Shown piece by piece: positions 1-13,099 of a stretch of DNA of 64,000 bases. Position 1 is the stretch's first letter. Every line of letters begins with the position of its first letter. The notes under the pieces were generated by a model. It made no database searches. It saw only the letters and a program-made list of their open reading frames with translations, and was not told the DNA's origin. Origin of the DNA: Rutstroemia sp. NJR-2017a BVV2 (Eukaryota > Ascomycota > Leotiomycetes > Helotiales > Rutstroemiaceae); the NCBI GenBank assembly GCA_002946415.1, contig NJPS01000054.1, forward strand, positions 62,001-126,000, given 5' to 3'. A program made the position numbers and the translations under genes.

Positions 1-175
1 GTCTCTTCTTCCTTGGACCAGAAGTTTGACCCACGCAGTCTTTTTCCAAACTTCGGCATCGATCACATTGTTGTAGCCCCGAAGACTGGGTGCGAATGCA
101 GCGTGTCTTTGCTACCGCACACGGAGTGCAGGCCGCGCCCCATCTGGCGCTGCGACCCATCTTTGGTCTGTCCAT
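1..175 (-). CDS. Zn2Cys6 fungal transcription factor, N-terminus only (runs off left edge)
   Basis: On the minus strand the frame from the ATG at 175 encodes a complete Zn(II)2Cys6 binuclear cluster: C16-x2-C19-x6-C26-x10-C37-x2-C40-x6-C47, followed by a basic linker (GPRKKR). This is the DNA-binding domain of the GAL4-type regulators specific to fungi, which act in the nucleus. Only about 58 residues lie in the window; the rest is beyond position 1. The frame is open back to an in-frame stop near 345, so ATG 175 or the ATG at 160 is the likely start, unless an upstream exon exists. Codons look normal and no RIP stop is seen, although the AT-rich block begins about 250 bp upstream of the gene. 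Its target genes cannot be known from this piece; regulators of this class often control neighbouring metabolic clusters. Confidence 0.85.
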   Translation of the reverse strand, partial: MDRPKMGRSARWGAACTPCAVAKTRCIRTQSSGLQQCDRCRSLEKDCVGQTSGPRKKR

Positions 176-554
176 CTTAACTCGACTCTGCAAACATTCG
201 TCTTGGTCTTTACCGCGAAATCGTGGCGGCTTCTGGGAATATAACCTTGTTGTACAATGCGCACGCCGCGGAAAGTAAAGACCACGTTGGTTTCGGGAGT
301 TCTCGAAGTTGGCGGCAAGTTTGGCGGAGTTTTTCTCCGGATCTTCCTAAAATTCTGCACAATTTCAGAGTTTATCTGTTGAGCTATAACCAGGGTTGCA
401 TTTTATCAAATCTTTAAGCGATTTTTAAAACTCTTTACTTCTTATTGAAAAATTATAATTTGATTTAACTATTAAATAATATTAATTATATTCGATAAAT
501 GTAATAATATAAATAAAAAAGAATTTATTAAATAAAATTATTTTTTAATAAAAT
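176..554. other. 5' flank of the regulator grading into AT-rich RIP DNA
   Basis: Positions 176-415 have ordinary base composition and are the upstream side of the Zn2Cys6 gene. From about 416 the sequence abruptly becomes AT-rich. I see no gene here. The AT-rich 420-554 stretch lies outside the outermost LTR, so RIP either leaked past the element or an older, unrecognisable repeat was the target. Confidence 0.6.
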
Positions 555-559
555 CTTAT

Positions 560-773
560 TATAACGAACCTTACAAAAACAACCTAGAACTAATTTTCTA
601 TCTAAAGCTTATTTAGTCAAATTCCTTATTTAAGCTATTATAGTATTAGTATATTATATACTCTATATATAATCAATTTTCTATATTTAAATTTTTCAAG
701 TTCTAGAACTTTCTTAATTCTTTAGTTATTAATTTTAAAGTTAAATCTACTTTATTATTAAAGATTTATTATA
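560..773 (+). repeat. Gypsy-1 5' LTR (214 bp)
   Basis: It aligns without gaps to 28000-28213. Differences are almost all C/T or G/A. The flank is CTTAT on the left. Confidence 0.88.
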
Positions 774-3627
774 TTATTAACAACTTATAATCTTACTAAC
801 TATACTAATAGTTATCCAAATAATATCAACTATTTATCCCTTTTTGCTTCTGATTATCTTGATTACTAAATAATAAAAGTAAATCTATTTTAAGAGATTC
901 TCGATATATAATAATTACTAATAATCTTTATAATATATTCTCTATTTAGTAATAGTAATAATAACAAACAAAATATCTTCTAAATATTCAATTAATATCT
1001 ATTTTATTACTAGTAATACTCTATCTTCTAGATAGTATATCGATATCCAAAAAGGAGTTAGTATAGATAATAATAATAATAATAAAGATCAAAATAGAAC
1101 CTTTTCTTAATAAGAGATATAAAGTTTAATATCCAATATTATTATTCTTTAAACTATTAATGAAAATACTGATAACCAAATAAATATAAATATACTAATA
1201 TTAGAAAAATAGAATATTTTCTTTATAGAATAGTTATAAAAACTTTTTAGAGAAATTAATAAATTAAGAAGTATTCAACTATCAATTAAATAAACTATAT
1301 TAGTATTTTTAATAAGAGAAGATATATATTTCTTTTAAGATATCTTATATATAGTAAATATATTTGAGATATAATAATAACTTTATATATAAATCTATAA
1401 TTTATCTATATTAATTAGTTTAGTTCTTTATTATTTTAATATAATAGATCTATATAATAAATTAAATAATAATTTCAGTATTAGATTAAGTTTATAAAAA
1501 ATACTTATACTAAAACAACTTGAGATTTACTAATATATATTACTAATCAAGAACTTCTAATAATAATATATCCTAAAATAGATATAAAGTATAATATTAA
1601 TATATCTCGAAAAATTATATTTATAATAATCTCTCTTCTTGATAATTATATAACTTATTGAATTAGTAATAACTTTTTTAACTAATTTAATAAAAATATA
1701 GTATATAGTTAATAAATATTATATACTTTATATAAATAATTTGAATTTTACTAAATTCTACTAATAACTTATACTATTTATTACTATTATAAATATTATA
1801 GATAAATATACTATTTATTAGAACTTAATTATTAAAGTTATCGAATTCTACTAATATATTATAAATATAGAATATATAATTAGTTAATTTCTTGAAGATA
1901 ATATATAGATCTACTAATAGTTTGAAATAAATAAAATAAGAATCAAAATTATTAATACTATATATTCTAATATCTTTATTAGTAACTTTATTTATAGATT
2001 GTAAAATAGATCTTATATTATAAATAAGAATAAGTTAATTATTTAAATAAAATAACTTAATATTCTATATATATATAAATCTATAAACTTATATCTTAGT
2101 ACTTCTATATTTATTAATATCTTATAATATTTTATCTTTTATTATAATATCTCTACTTTTCAACAAAATAGTATATAATACTACTTTATCTTTTTAAATA
2201 ACTATAATAAAGATCAAACTAGATTCTATATTCTTTATATTATAGATATAATTGAATATCTTAAAGTAAATAAAATTTAAAAGATCTTTGTAAACTAATA
2301 AGATCTTATTTTAGTTAAAATAGAGATAATTATTTATATAGTTTATAAAAAGATAAATTAGATAAAAAATACTATTTAATAAAAATTTTCTTTTTAGATA
2401 AACTAAAAGATATAAGATACTTGGATTTTACTATCTTAATAGAAAGAAAATATATAATATTTCTATATATTTTAATAAAGAATAGTTTCTTCTTCTAATC
2501 TGAAATTCTTATTAATTCAGAAATAAATAGTTTTATATTTATTAATATATTTTTCCTTAAATATCTTTCTTCTATTCTAAAATCTATTTTTAAATATTTG
2601 AAATCTCTTTTATAAATTAAAAACTATAATAATACTAAAGACTAGAAGATTATATATTATATTTTAATTAATCTTATAATCGATAATTATATATAATTAT
2701 TTATTTTCTTTTTAATTATATATTTTAGATTCTAGTATATTATTCTAAAATGATAATAGTTTATTAAATATTATATATTTCTAGATTATATATATTATTA
2801 TTTCAAATAATTAGCTAATCTATTTTATATATTCAATTATTTTATTAACTTCGAAGTATAATTAGATAATAACAAATCTATAATTAACTATTTCTACTAA
2901 ACTAATACTAATTAAAGAAATAGATAACTAAATATATTCTAGAGAAAGAAATATTCTCTAATTCAAACTAAAATAATTAATATAATTATTCTACTTTATA
3001 AACTAATCGAAAAGTATTTATTTAAGTTGGAATCAGATTTTATCTTTCCTGATTTTGTTTTATTTAGTAGATTGAATTCTAGTATAACTAAAATAGTTCT
3101 AATTAATACTAAGTTATTTTATAAGAAGTTAGTAAAACTAAATACTATTAAAATAGAAAAAGAATTGAGAAAAGTAAAAATATTATTTCTTCTAATTTCT
3201 AAATATTTTCTAAAACTTCTCTAGATATTTTTTACTATATATAAGTTTCTTATTTTTAAAATTTATATTATTTCAAGTATTACTCTAAATACTATTTATA
3301 AGAAATATAATAATTATAAACTATTTATTATAACTTTGCAAAAACTAAATAATCTAATTAATCAATATCGAGATATTTAGAATAAAGAATAATAAAAAAC
3401 TATTTTTATAATTTAGTTTCTTTCTTCTTAATCTTGATAAACTATTATATATTCTCTTTTATAAATAAATATTACTAAATTACTAATTCTTGATAAATAT
3501 ATTAATTATATCTATATTTTCTCTAAAGCCGAATCAAATATCTTATTATTTTATTATCTTTATAATTATAAGATCTATTTAGAAGATAATAATAAGAAAG
3601 TATTAAAATATAATTTATTTTATAAAA

Positions 3628-5870
3628 TATTATTTGAAAAATTTAAGATTATTAAAAAATATTTTATAGAGAATCTATCAAAAAGATTTATTGAATTTAG
3701 CTAAATACTATTTATAACCTTTATTTTCTTTATTAAGAAATTAATAAATAGATTATATTTTTATATTGATTTTCGAATATTTAATATCCTTATTTATAAA
3801 AATCGATATTTATTATCTTTGATTGATAAAATATTTATTAATATTATAAATATAAAGATCTTTATTAAATTAGATATCTATTAAATCTTCTACTATATTC
3901 GAATAATTCTATTTTAGAAAAGTATATTATTTTTCGAATATATTATAGAATATATAAATATAAAGTTATATCTTTCGGATTAATAAATAGTTCTATAACT
4001 TATCAATATTATATAAATAATATATTTTTCGACTATCTAGATATATTCTATATTATTTATTTAGATGATATTTTGATTTACTTTGAAAACAAACTAGAAT
4101 ATATAATATATATAAAACTAGTTTTATAATACTTTCAAGATATTAGTTTCTAGATCAATATAAAGAAATACAAATTCGATATCAAATAGATAAAATATTT
4201 AAGATTTATTATCTCTACTAAAGATATTGAAATAGATCTAGAAAAGGTTGTTATTATATAAGAATAGTAATATCTTAATATTATAAAAGATATTTAATCT
4301 TTCTTAGATTTCTATAATTTCTACTATTAGTTTATTTATAACTTTAGTCTAATTACAAAATTCTTAATTAATTTGATAAAGATCAGAATTTGTTTCGATT
4401 TTAATAAAAGTTATTAATAAATATTCAATATACTAAAAAAGATACTAATCTCTATCTTTTTATTTAAATACTATAATTATATATTCTCTTATATATTTGA
4501 AATTGATATATTAGATAAAATAATAACTAATATACTTTTATAAAAATATAAAGATAATTATCTATTTATTATTTACTTCTTAAAAATTATATAAGTTATA
4601 AAGCTCAATTATAAAATATATAATAAGGAAATACTAGTTATTATTAAATTATTCGCAAACTAATATATCAAGCTAATTAGTACTTTTTACTAGATATATA
4701 TCTATATTAATTATAAAATATTAGAATACTTTATATCAACTAAATCTTTTAATACTTATTAAATATACTAAGCTAAATTATTTATCGATTATTATTTCTT
4801 GATTATATATTATTCCGGAAAGTAGAATTCTTTAATTAATATTTTAATTTATCGAATAGATAAATTGGATTTCTAAAATAAAGTTAAAAAAAAGAAAAAA
4901 ATATAATAATTACTAAAGAAAGAGTAATTAGATTTCTAGATAATTGCTATTTAAATATATATCTAATTTTATAAAACTAACTTCTAGTTATCTAAGTTTT
5001 ATAATATATCAAATTAATTAACTTTTATTATATATATTTTATAAATAAATCGAGAAACTAAAAGTTTATAATTTTTAAGAATTATATCGATTGCTAATTA
5101 AACTAAACTTTCTATATAAAATAGTTTATTATTTTATAAAGATTATCTAATTATCTCTGATATAACTAATTTATATATCTTTCTAATCTACAAAATCTAT
5201 AATTCTATAATAATTATATATTTTAGTATTCAGAAAATTATATTGCTATTTATCTATTAATATTATTAATATAGTTTTTAAGATAATATTGTTATTTATA
5301 TATATAATTATTATATTTACTATTATAGTTTAATATTAAAAGATAAGATATCTAATTTATTATATCTTCTATTAATCTTTATATATACTTAGAAGTATAT
5401 TATTATAGATTATTATAACTTCAATAAGAATAAATATAAATTCGATAATATATTAATTATTATCGATTATCTAAATAAATAAATTATTACTATTCTCTAT
5501 TATAAGACTATCAATATATATAAATAAGCTAAATTATACTTGATATATATTTATCGATATTATAGTCTACTAATCACTATATTATTAAATTATAGTTTTT
5601 AGTTTATTTCTTCTTTCTAGAAAGAATTCAATAATATTTTAGATATAAATACTAAACTTTCTATTATAGATTATTTGTAAATAGATAGCTAAATAGAGAT
5701 TTATAATTAGTATTTATAAAAATATTTAAAGCTTTTCGTTAGTTATTATCAAGATAATTAGTCTAAATACCTTTCTATAATAAACTATATCTAATTGATA
5801 TTTCTATATTTATTATTCGGAAATCTTTTGTTATTCGAAATACTTTATAAATATATTTCTAGAGTTCTTT
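3628..5870 (+). pseudogene. Gypsy-1 pol remnant: reverse transcriptase, RNase H, integrase
   Basis: Reading through stops in the plus strand gives recognisable Ty3/Gypsy pol. The RT core is at about 3628-4130, with the segment FYIDFRIFN matching the family's VDYRALN block, then ...FIKLDIY and FI*MIF, which stands where YLDDILIYS is expected. RNase H is at about 4495-4900 (YNKEILVIIKLFAN). The integrase core is at about 5390-5860, with blocks corresponding to VVVDR, SQFTSKFW and the QxxDW region. The typical substitutions (TGG/CAG/CGA to TAG/TAA) fit RIP. Gag should lie in 800-3500 but I cannot resolve it. The open stretch at 3027-3224 is a chance survival. Confidence 0.8.
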
Positions 5871-6355
5871 AGAGTTGATAAACTGATTATCTTATAATTA
5901 ATAATTTTAATATAGATAATATTTATATATATATCTATTATAATTATAAAATACTTGAATATATATATTCTATTATATAGAGAATATAAGATTATATATC
6001 TAAAGTAGTTAATATATATTGAAGATCTATTAATTTCGATATAAATAATTATATATAACTAGATATATAATATCTCCTAATATAGTAACTATTAAAAAAA
6101 CTTGATTATTTTATAAATAGATATTTCAAGATACTCAAGAAAATAGATTATTTCTTTTATTTAAAACTATCTAATACTATATATATTTATAATATATTCC
6201 CAATAAACAAATTATATAAAACTATTAATAATTTATTATCTAGTTAATATAATAAGTTCTTATTATTATTTAATATTATAAATACTAATAAATATAAAAT
6301 CGATAAAATATTTACTTATAGAAAATATTATAGATTTTTGGAATATTATATTTTC

Positions 6356-6541
6356 TATAATGATTTATATAAAAAATTGTTTAATAATCTCAAACTACTA
6401 TAAGCTAGAGTTAGTTAACTAGATATATAATTTATATATAATTTCTTTTTTATATATAAGTTTCTCGAGTTCTTTAATTCTTTTAATTCTTTAGTTCTTA
6501 ATTCTAAGATATATTCGATTTTTTCGAGATATATTATTATA
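6356..6541 (+). repeat. Gypsy-2 5' LTR (186 bp)
   Basis: Gapless match to 27480-27665. It is directly preceded by the TSD TTTTC. Confidence 0.9.
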
Positions 6542-9479
6542 TTATTAAGAACTTATTTAACTATATCAATTATATTTAATAGTCTCTAATAATATTAATC
6601 TTATTTACTTTCTTATCGAAATATCGATCTAAAATAGTAAGAGAAGATCTAATTCCAAATACGAAATTTAATATAAAATACTCTTTATTATTTATAATTA
6701 TTTATAAATCCTTTTTATTATCTTACTATATACCGAATATCTTCTCTTTATCTAATTAAATAAAGTAGAATATTTCTCGATCTTTTACTAGAAAAATCAA
6801 AAGTATATAGCTTTATATCTAATAATTCGGAGATTTAAAGAAGAAAATAATTTGCTTTATTAATAATATCTCTTTTTACTAATATTTCCTAAAGATTAAA
6901 AATACTAAGTAAGTTATCAATATATTTCGATTATAATAAGATTATTAATTTCTTTATTTCCGAACTTTCAATTTAAGATAATTAAAAGTTCTTTAGATAA
7001 ATAAAAAAATAGATTATTAATTTCAAAAGATAACTTTAGAGTATCTAAATATAATAGTTTATTAAGTGGGAAATAATATAGATATATCTATAATCTTTAT
7101 AAATATAATTTGATTATATAACTATAAATAATCTATAAATAGTTTATAGTAATTTATAATAAACTAGTTAGCTATTATAATATTTCTCAATTATAGAATT
7201 TATAGAATCAAGATTATAGAACTATCTATTTAAAGTTATTAATATAACTAATAAACTAAATAATAGTTAATAGTTTAGAATATTTTTATAATAAACTATT
7301 ATTACTGATTATTTAAAAGTATATATCGAAACTTTAAATTTGTAGAAACTTAAATACTAATATATATTAGATTAATTAGAAAGTACTATTTTAGATTATA
7401 TAGAAAACTTTTATTTCTAGTAATTATTATATCTCAGTATTGAAGAGATTATTATATAGATTATAAATTTCTTAACTAATTCTACAAAATATAAATATAT
7501 TAGAAATTAGTTTAGAGTTTTGTATATATAAAAAGGAATATTATTCAAAAAGTTTTATAGAGAACTTTGCTTTCTTATATTATTAATATAAAAGATTAAT
7601 ATAGAGAATTTATAGAATAATTTGGTTACTAAAGTTATTCTATTCTATAGATATATATACTTTATAGTTCTTTTAAATAATTGTTTTCTAAATAAGGATA
7701 TTCGATTATATTATTATATCGATATAATTAAAGCTAATATCAAAACTATTAATATAATTTATTGTTTTTATAATAAAAGTATTTCTCGAAAGAGATAAAA
7801 TACTATTTATTTAAATAATAAACAAGAACTTATATAATAAACAAAACTTATTCTTATTATAATTAATCTAGTATATATTTATATAAATATTTTATTATTA
7901 TTCAAAATTCTTTATTACTTTATATTTAACTATACTATCTATATATAGTTAGTAGCTATTAATAAGAGTACTAACTTCTTTTGTACAAATATAGATTGGA
8001 TAAAATTATAAATTTTTTATATTATTAATATAGTGGAATATATAGAAGAAAGTAATAAAGAAGAAATTTATTCAAATATCTCTAAAGATCAAAATCCTAT
8101 TATATAAATAAAGATTATAGCTTAAGTTATTTATAAGGAAATAAATCAAGCAAAAGATATTATCTAGTAAAAAATTCTTTTCTAAATAGATTAAAAGATA
8201 TAAGATATTTAGATTTAATAAAACTAATAGAAGGAGAATATATAATAATATCTTATATTCTAGTTAAGAATAGATTCTCTTTTCCAACCAAAATTCTTAT
8301 TAATTCAAAAACAAATAACTTTATATTTATCGATATTATTTTCTTTAAATATTTATTTTCTTTCTTTAAATCTATTTTATATTTATTAAAAACCTCTTTA
8401 TAGATTAAGAATTATAATAGTATTTATAATTGCAAAATCATATATTATACTTTACTTAATTTTATAATTGATAGTTATATCTAATTATTTATCTTCTTTT
8501 TAATTATTTACTTAGGCTTTTATTTAATAATTCTAGATTACTATTAGTTAATAAAGAATTATATTTTTATCAATTATACTAAGAGAAAGCTATATTAATT
8601 TAAAAATATTTTCTAGATTACTATTTATATATATAATATTCTTATATAACTTCGAGGAGATCAAATCTATATAGTTAATTATTATTATCAAGTTGATATA
8701 AAGTATAAAGATCGATAATTTAATAACTACTAGAAAAAATAACTAATTGGTTTAAATCTTTTATTACTAGATAATTCAAACTTATAGCTAATAATATTAT
8801 TAATATAATTTGTTCTATCTAATAAATTAAACTTTATTCTAAGTTTAAGTATATTAGTCTATAAAATCATAATCTTGAAGAAGACTTTTAAAGATGAAAT
8901 AATAAGTTTAATTATATAGATCAACAAATTAGATATTATCTATATTATTAATAGATTATTATAATAGAATATATAAACTAAAGAAATTAAGATTATAAAG
9001 AAGGAATTAAAGAAAAAAGATAATTTATTTCTATTTATCTTCAAGAAAATATTTAAATCTCTTTAGTAGTTTTAAGCAAAATATAAATCTATAGTTATAG
9101 AAATCAAATCTATTAGTAATATTATTCTGAACCTGATTTACAAAAAATATTATAACTATAAATTCTTCTTAGTTACTTTTTAGGAAATTGATTCTCTAAT
9201 TGATTAATAATATATTTAGAAAAATTAATACTTTTAAATAGATAATCTTGTTATCTAATTATTTAAATCTATAAATCGATATACTATTATATAGTTGATC
9301 CTATTAATAGATACTAAAACCAACTTACTGATTTTGGATAAATATATAAATTATATTTATATATTTTCTAAAAGAGAATCCGATCTATTATCTCTATATT
9401 AATAATATAACTATAAGATCAAATTTGAGAATAATAATATAAATATATTAAAATATAGTTTGCTTTATAAGATATTGGT

Positions 9480-10478
9480 TAAGGAACTCGAAATAATAAA
9501 GAAATATCTAATTAATAATTTATCTAAAGACTTTATTAAATCTAGTTAAATATTCTTTGTTATCTCTATTTTATTTATAAAGAAATCTAATAATAGTTTA
9601 TATTTTTATATCGATTTTCGTATTCTTAATATTCTTATTTATAAAGATTATTATCTTTTATCTTTGATTAACAAAATCTTTATATAACTAATTAAAACTA
9701 AAATATTTACTAAGTTTGATATCCAATAAATCTTTTATTATATTTATATAAATCCTATTTTAAAGAAATATATTATTTTTCAGATATAGTATAGAACTTA
9801 TAAATATAAAGTTATATTTTTTGAACTAATTAATAACTTTATAATCTACTAGTATTATATAAATAATATTCTGTTCGACTATTTGAATATATTCTATATT
9901 ATCTATTTAAATAATATTCTTATTTATTTTGAGAATAAGTTTGAATATACTAAATAAATATATTTAATATTATAATAACTTCAAGATATTAATCTTCAAA
10001 CTAATATTAAGAAATACAAATTCGATATTAAGTATATTAAATATCTAGATTTTATAATCTTAATTGATAGTATTGAGGTTGACTTAGAAAAAGTATCTAT
10101 TATATAATAATAGCAATATCTTATTATAGTTAAAAATATTTAGTTTTTTTTAGGTTTCTATAATTTCTATAGATATTTTATTTATAACTTTAAAATAATT
10201 ATCAAGTTTCTGATTAATCTGATCAAAACTAGAATATATTTCGACTTCGATATAATCTATTAATAAATATTCGATATATTTAAAGAGATTTTAACAATTA
10301 TATCTTTATTATAATACTATAATTATAATCTCCTCTATATATTCAAGATCAATATATTAGATAATATAATAGTAAATATATTTTTATAGAAATATAAAAA
10401 TAATTAGTTATTTATCACTTTCTATTTTAAGATTATATAAATTATAAAGTTCAATTATAAAATATATAATAAAGAAAT
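9480..10478 (+). pseudogene. Gypsy-2 pol remnant, 5' part (RT and start of RNase H)
   Basis: Stop-ridden plus-strand translation gives the RT blocks KKYLINNLSKDFIKSS, FYIDFRILN and IYLNNILIYF (for YLDDILIYS), then the start of RNase H (NYKIYNKEI). The reading breaks exactly at 10478, where Copia-A begins. Confidence 0.8.
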
Positions 10479-10796
10479 TATTACGAAAGTAAATAGTAAA
10501 GCTGATGAAATTAAATATAAATAGATCAGATTAACTAGTCGAGTTAGCTAATAATCTAATCTGAATAATTATACTTTCCGAGTTATAGAAGCTATAAACT
10601 ATAATTTAAAAATACTGATTTGATTAATTATTCTAAAATAAAAGTTTTCTTTTCTTCTTCGAGTTCGGAAAATATAATAATTATTAATCAAATATAAATA
10701 CTTGTGAAAAGATTATTAGATAGAAAATAATCAACTAATTCTACTATCTCAATTTCTCTTCTTATAATTTGGCTATAAGGTATTTATAATATAATA
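10479..10796 (+). repeat. Copia-A 5' LTR (318 bp)
   Basis: Aligns end to end without indels to 25026-25343. The first 18 bases differ only by C/T and A/G. Preceded by GAAAT. Confidence 0.92.
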
Positions 10797-12319
10797 GTTA
10801 TAAATCTGATTTAGCAAAACTCTTTCACTATATATAATTGTTACTACTTATAAATATCCTTACTTACTTTATTTACTTTTTATATAATTATTATACTAAA
10901 CCAATTCTGTTATTCTATCTATCCAAGATTATTATATCCAAAGATATTAGTAAAGCTAAGTTAGTTACTAGATCAGATTAGCTAATATAGTATCTCCAAT
11001 TTCGGTAAATTTGCTAAATTAATAATATCTAGGATTTAATCAACTTTACCAAATCCGAGAAGTAAATTAATTAGTTTATTATTATTTTATCTACTATATC
11101 AATCTTAGCTTAACTTATATCTAGAGAAAACTACAAATACTATATTTAATATAAATAAATATTCTCGGAATATACTGAAACTATTAAGGATACTATTATA
11201 ACTAATACCGAAGATAGTATTTTCAGTATTCCAGAATTGGATGAAAAAGTTAACTAGCTAATATTATTAATATAACTATAACTAATTATTTTTAATAATA
11301 TCAAAGATCTTTATTTGATCTTTGAAAAGAAATATTATAGATTTAAAGCTAATTACGATATTTACTATCAAGTATTTAAGGAAATATATTAATGGATTAT
11401 TGATATAATAGATAATATATATATACTAGATATTTCTTTTGAAGAAGATAACTTTTCTAAAATTACTTTTAAGAAAATAATTATTTCTCTCAAAGAATAT
11501 TTTATTCTAATAGATATAGTTATTCTAAATAAAGTATAACTTGAATATCTCGATATACTTAATCAAGCAAAATATAGTATAATCAATTCTAATTAATAGT
11601 ATCTAAAGTGGAATAGAGTATTTATATAAGTTTTTATTTATAAAATCTTTGATATCGAAGAAATCTTTAGTATTATAGTTTTCTTCAAAATAATATATAA
11701 AAAGATAATTTTTCTATAAACTGAGAATTAGTTTAATAAGATAATTATAAATACTTAACTAGGAAAACCTATTATAATTTTGAAATAATATAATCTTATT
11801 TTCAGAAACTTAACTATTACTTATATAAAGAATCCAAAAAGTAAAGCGATTTTTATATTTACCAATTCAGTAAGTAACTTAAATAATAGCTTCCAAAAAA
11901 ATAATTATATTAATAATAATCTAGATAATAAAGATAAAGAATCAAATTCAAGAAAACGATTTTATAGATATTAAAAGATTGGTAACTCTGCTTAGATTAA
12001 ATATCTATATCGATTTTGTATATAATAGATAAAAGAATCTGAAACTAGTAAATATAAATAAGTATTCGAAGATTATAAATATCTCCTTTTAGTAATCTAG
12101 AAGAAAATCTTTATAGAAAAAAATAATATTCTAACTAAGTAGAATATCAAAACGATTCTGAAATATCTTAATCTTCTATATTAGAATTCTCTATATATTA
12201 TACTTACTAGTAAAAGATATAAAGTTAATAATGAAACTAATAATATAGTTCTATTACTATTTTCTAGAAAGATTATTAATATAATTATTAATCTATAGCT
12301 AGTTAAGAAAACCGATAAT

Positions 12320-12680
12320 ATAGGAATTTATATTATACCAATTATTACTAACTATTACTATCTAGTAGATAGTACTTTCTTAGATAATTACAAAGCTATA
12401 TACTTAGTTAATAATATCAATTTTCTAGATAATAGTAAGTATAATCGAATAATCTTAAATAATATTATAGAATACAGAATCTCCTTTATCAATATTATAG
12501 GTTATAGAATATATATAATCAAAAATTGTCTTTATAGTATATATAGATCTAATACTAAAGATCTGGTTCTTATAAATATAACTTTAGTATCTAGTTTTTA
12601 TATTAATATCGTTTCAGAAACTCGACTTTATAATTCGGATTTATAGGTTTGTAAACTAGATAGTACTTTGAGGATCAGAA
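12320..12680 (+). pseudogene. Copia-A protease remnant
   Basis: Plus-strand translation gives YYLVDSTF (for the LVDSGAS active site), then ...IVSETRLYNSDL... and KLDSTLR, matching the end of the Copia protease and the start of the gag-pre-integrase linker. Copia-B is inserted immediately after this block at 12692. Confidence 0.7.
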
Positions 12681-12692
12681 TACTAGAGTTAA

Positions 12693-13063
12693 TATTGATT
12701 GGACTTTCTAATAAAAATAATATATTCAAAAGGGGGAAGATCCAACAAGATTATATAAACTTATATCGATATTTACCTGGAATACTAGGCTAAGTATATA
12801 ATAGCTAGCTTATATCAATAGGTAAAATCGTCTTATTTTTCTATAACTAACTAGCTATATAATAGCTTATTTATAGTATATAATAAGTATACTCCGAAGC
12901 TCCTTTTAATACTCTCCGGTACTCTAGCTTCGGTATATACAGATATATAGATAAGTATATAGCGATCTAAAATATATACAGCTATTTTAATAAGGTATAC
13001 TTTATACTTAAGGTATAATAGCCTATACAGCTATTATCTAGCCGAAGTACCGATATTCTGATA
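12693..13063 (-). repeat. Copia-B LTR, left copy (371 bp)
   Basis: Gapless partner of 18462-18832. Preceded by TSD GTTAA. Confidence 0.92.
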
Positions 13064-13099
13064 TTGGTAACTTTTTCTTTTTCGACCTATATATATTAT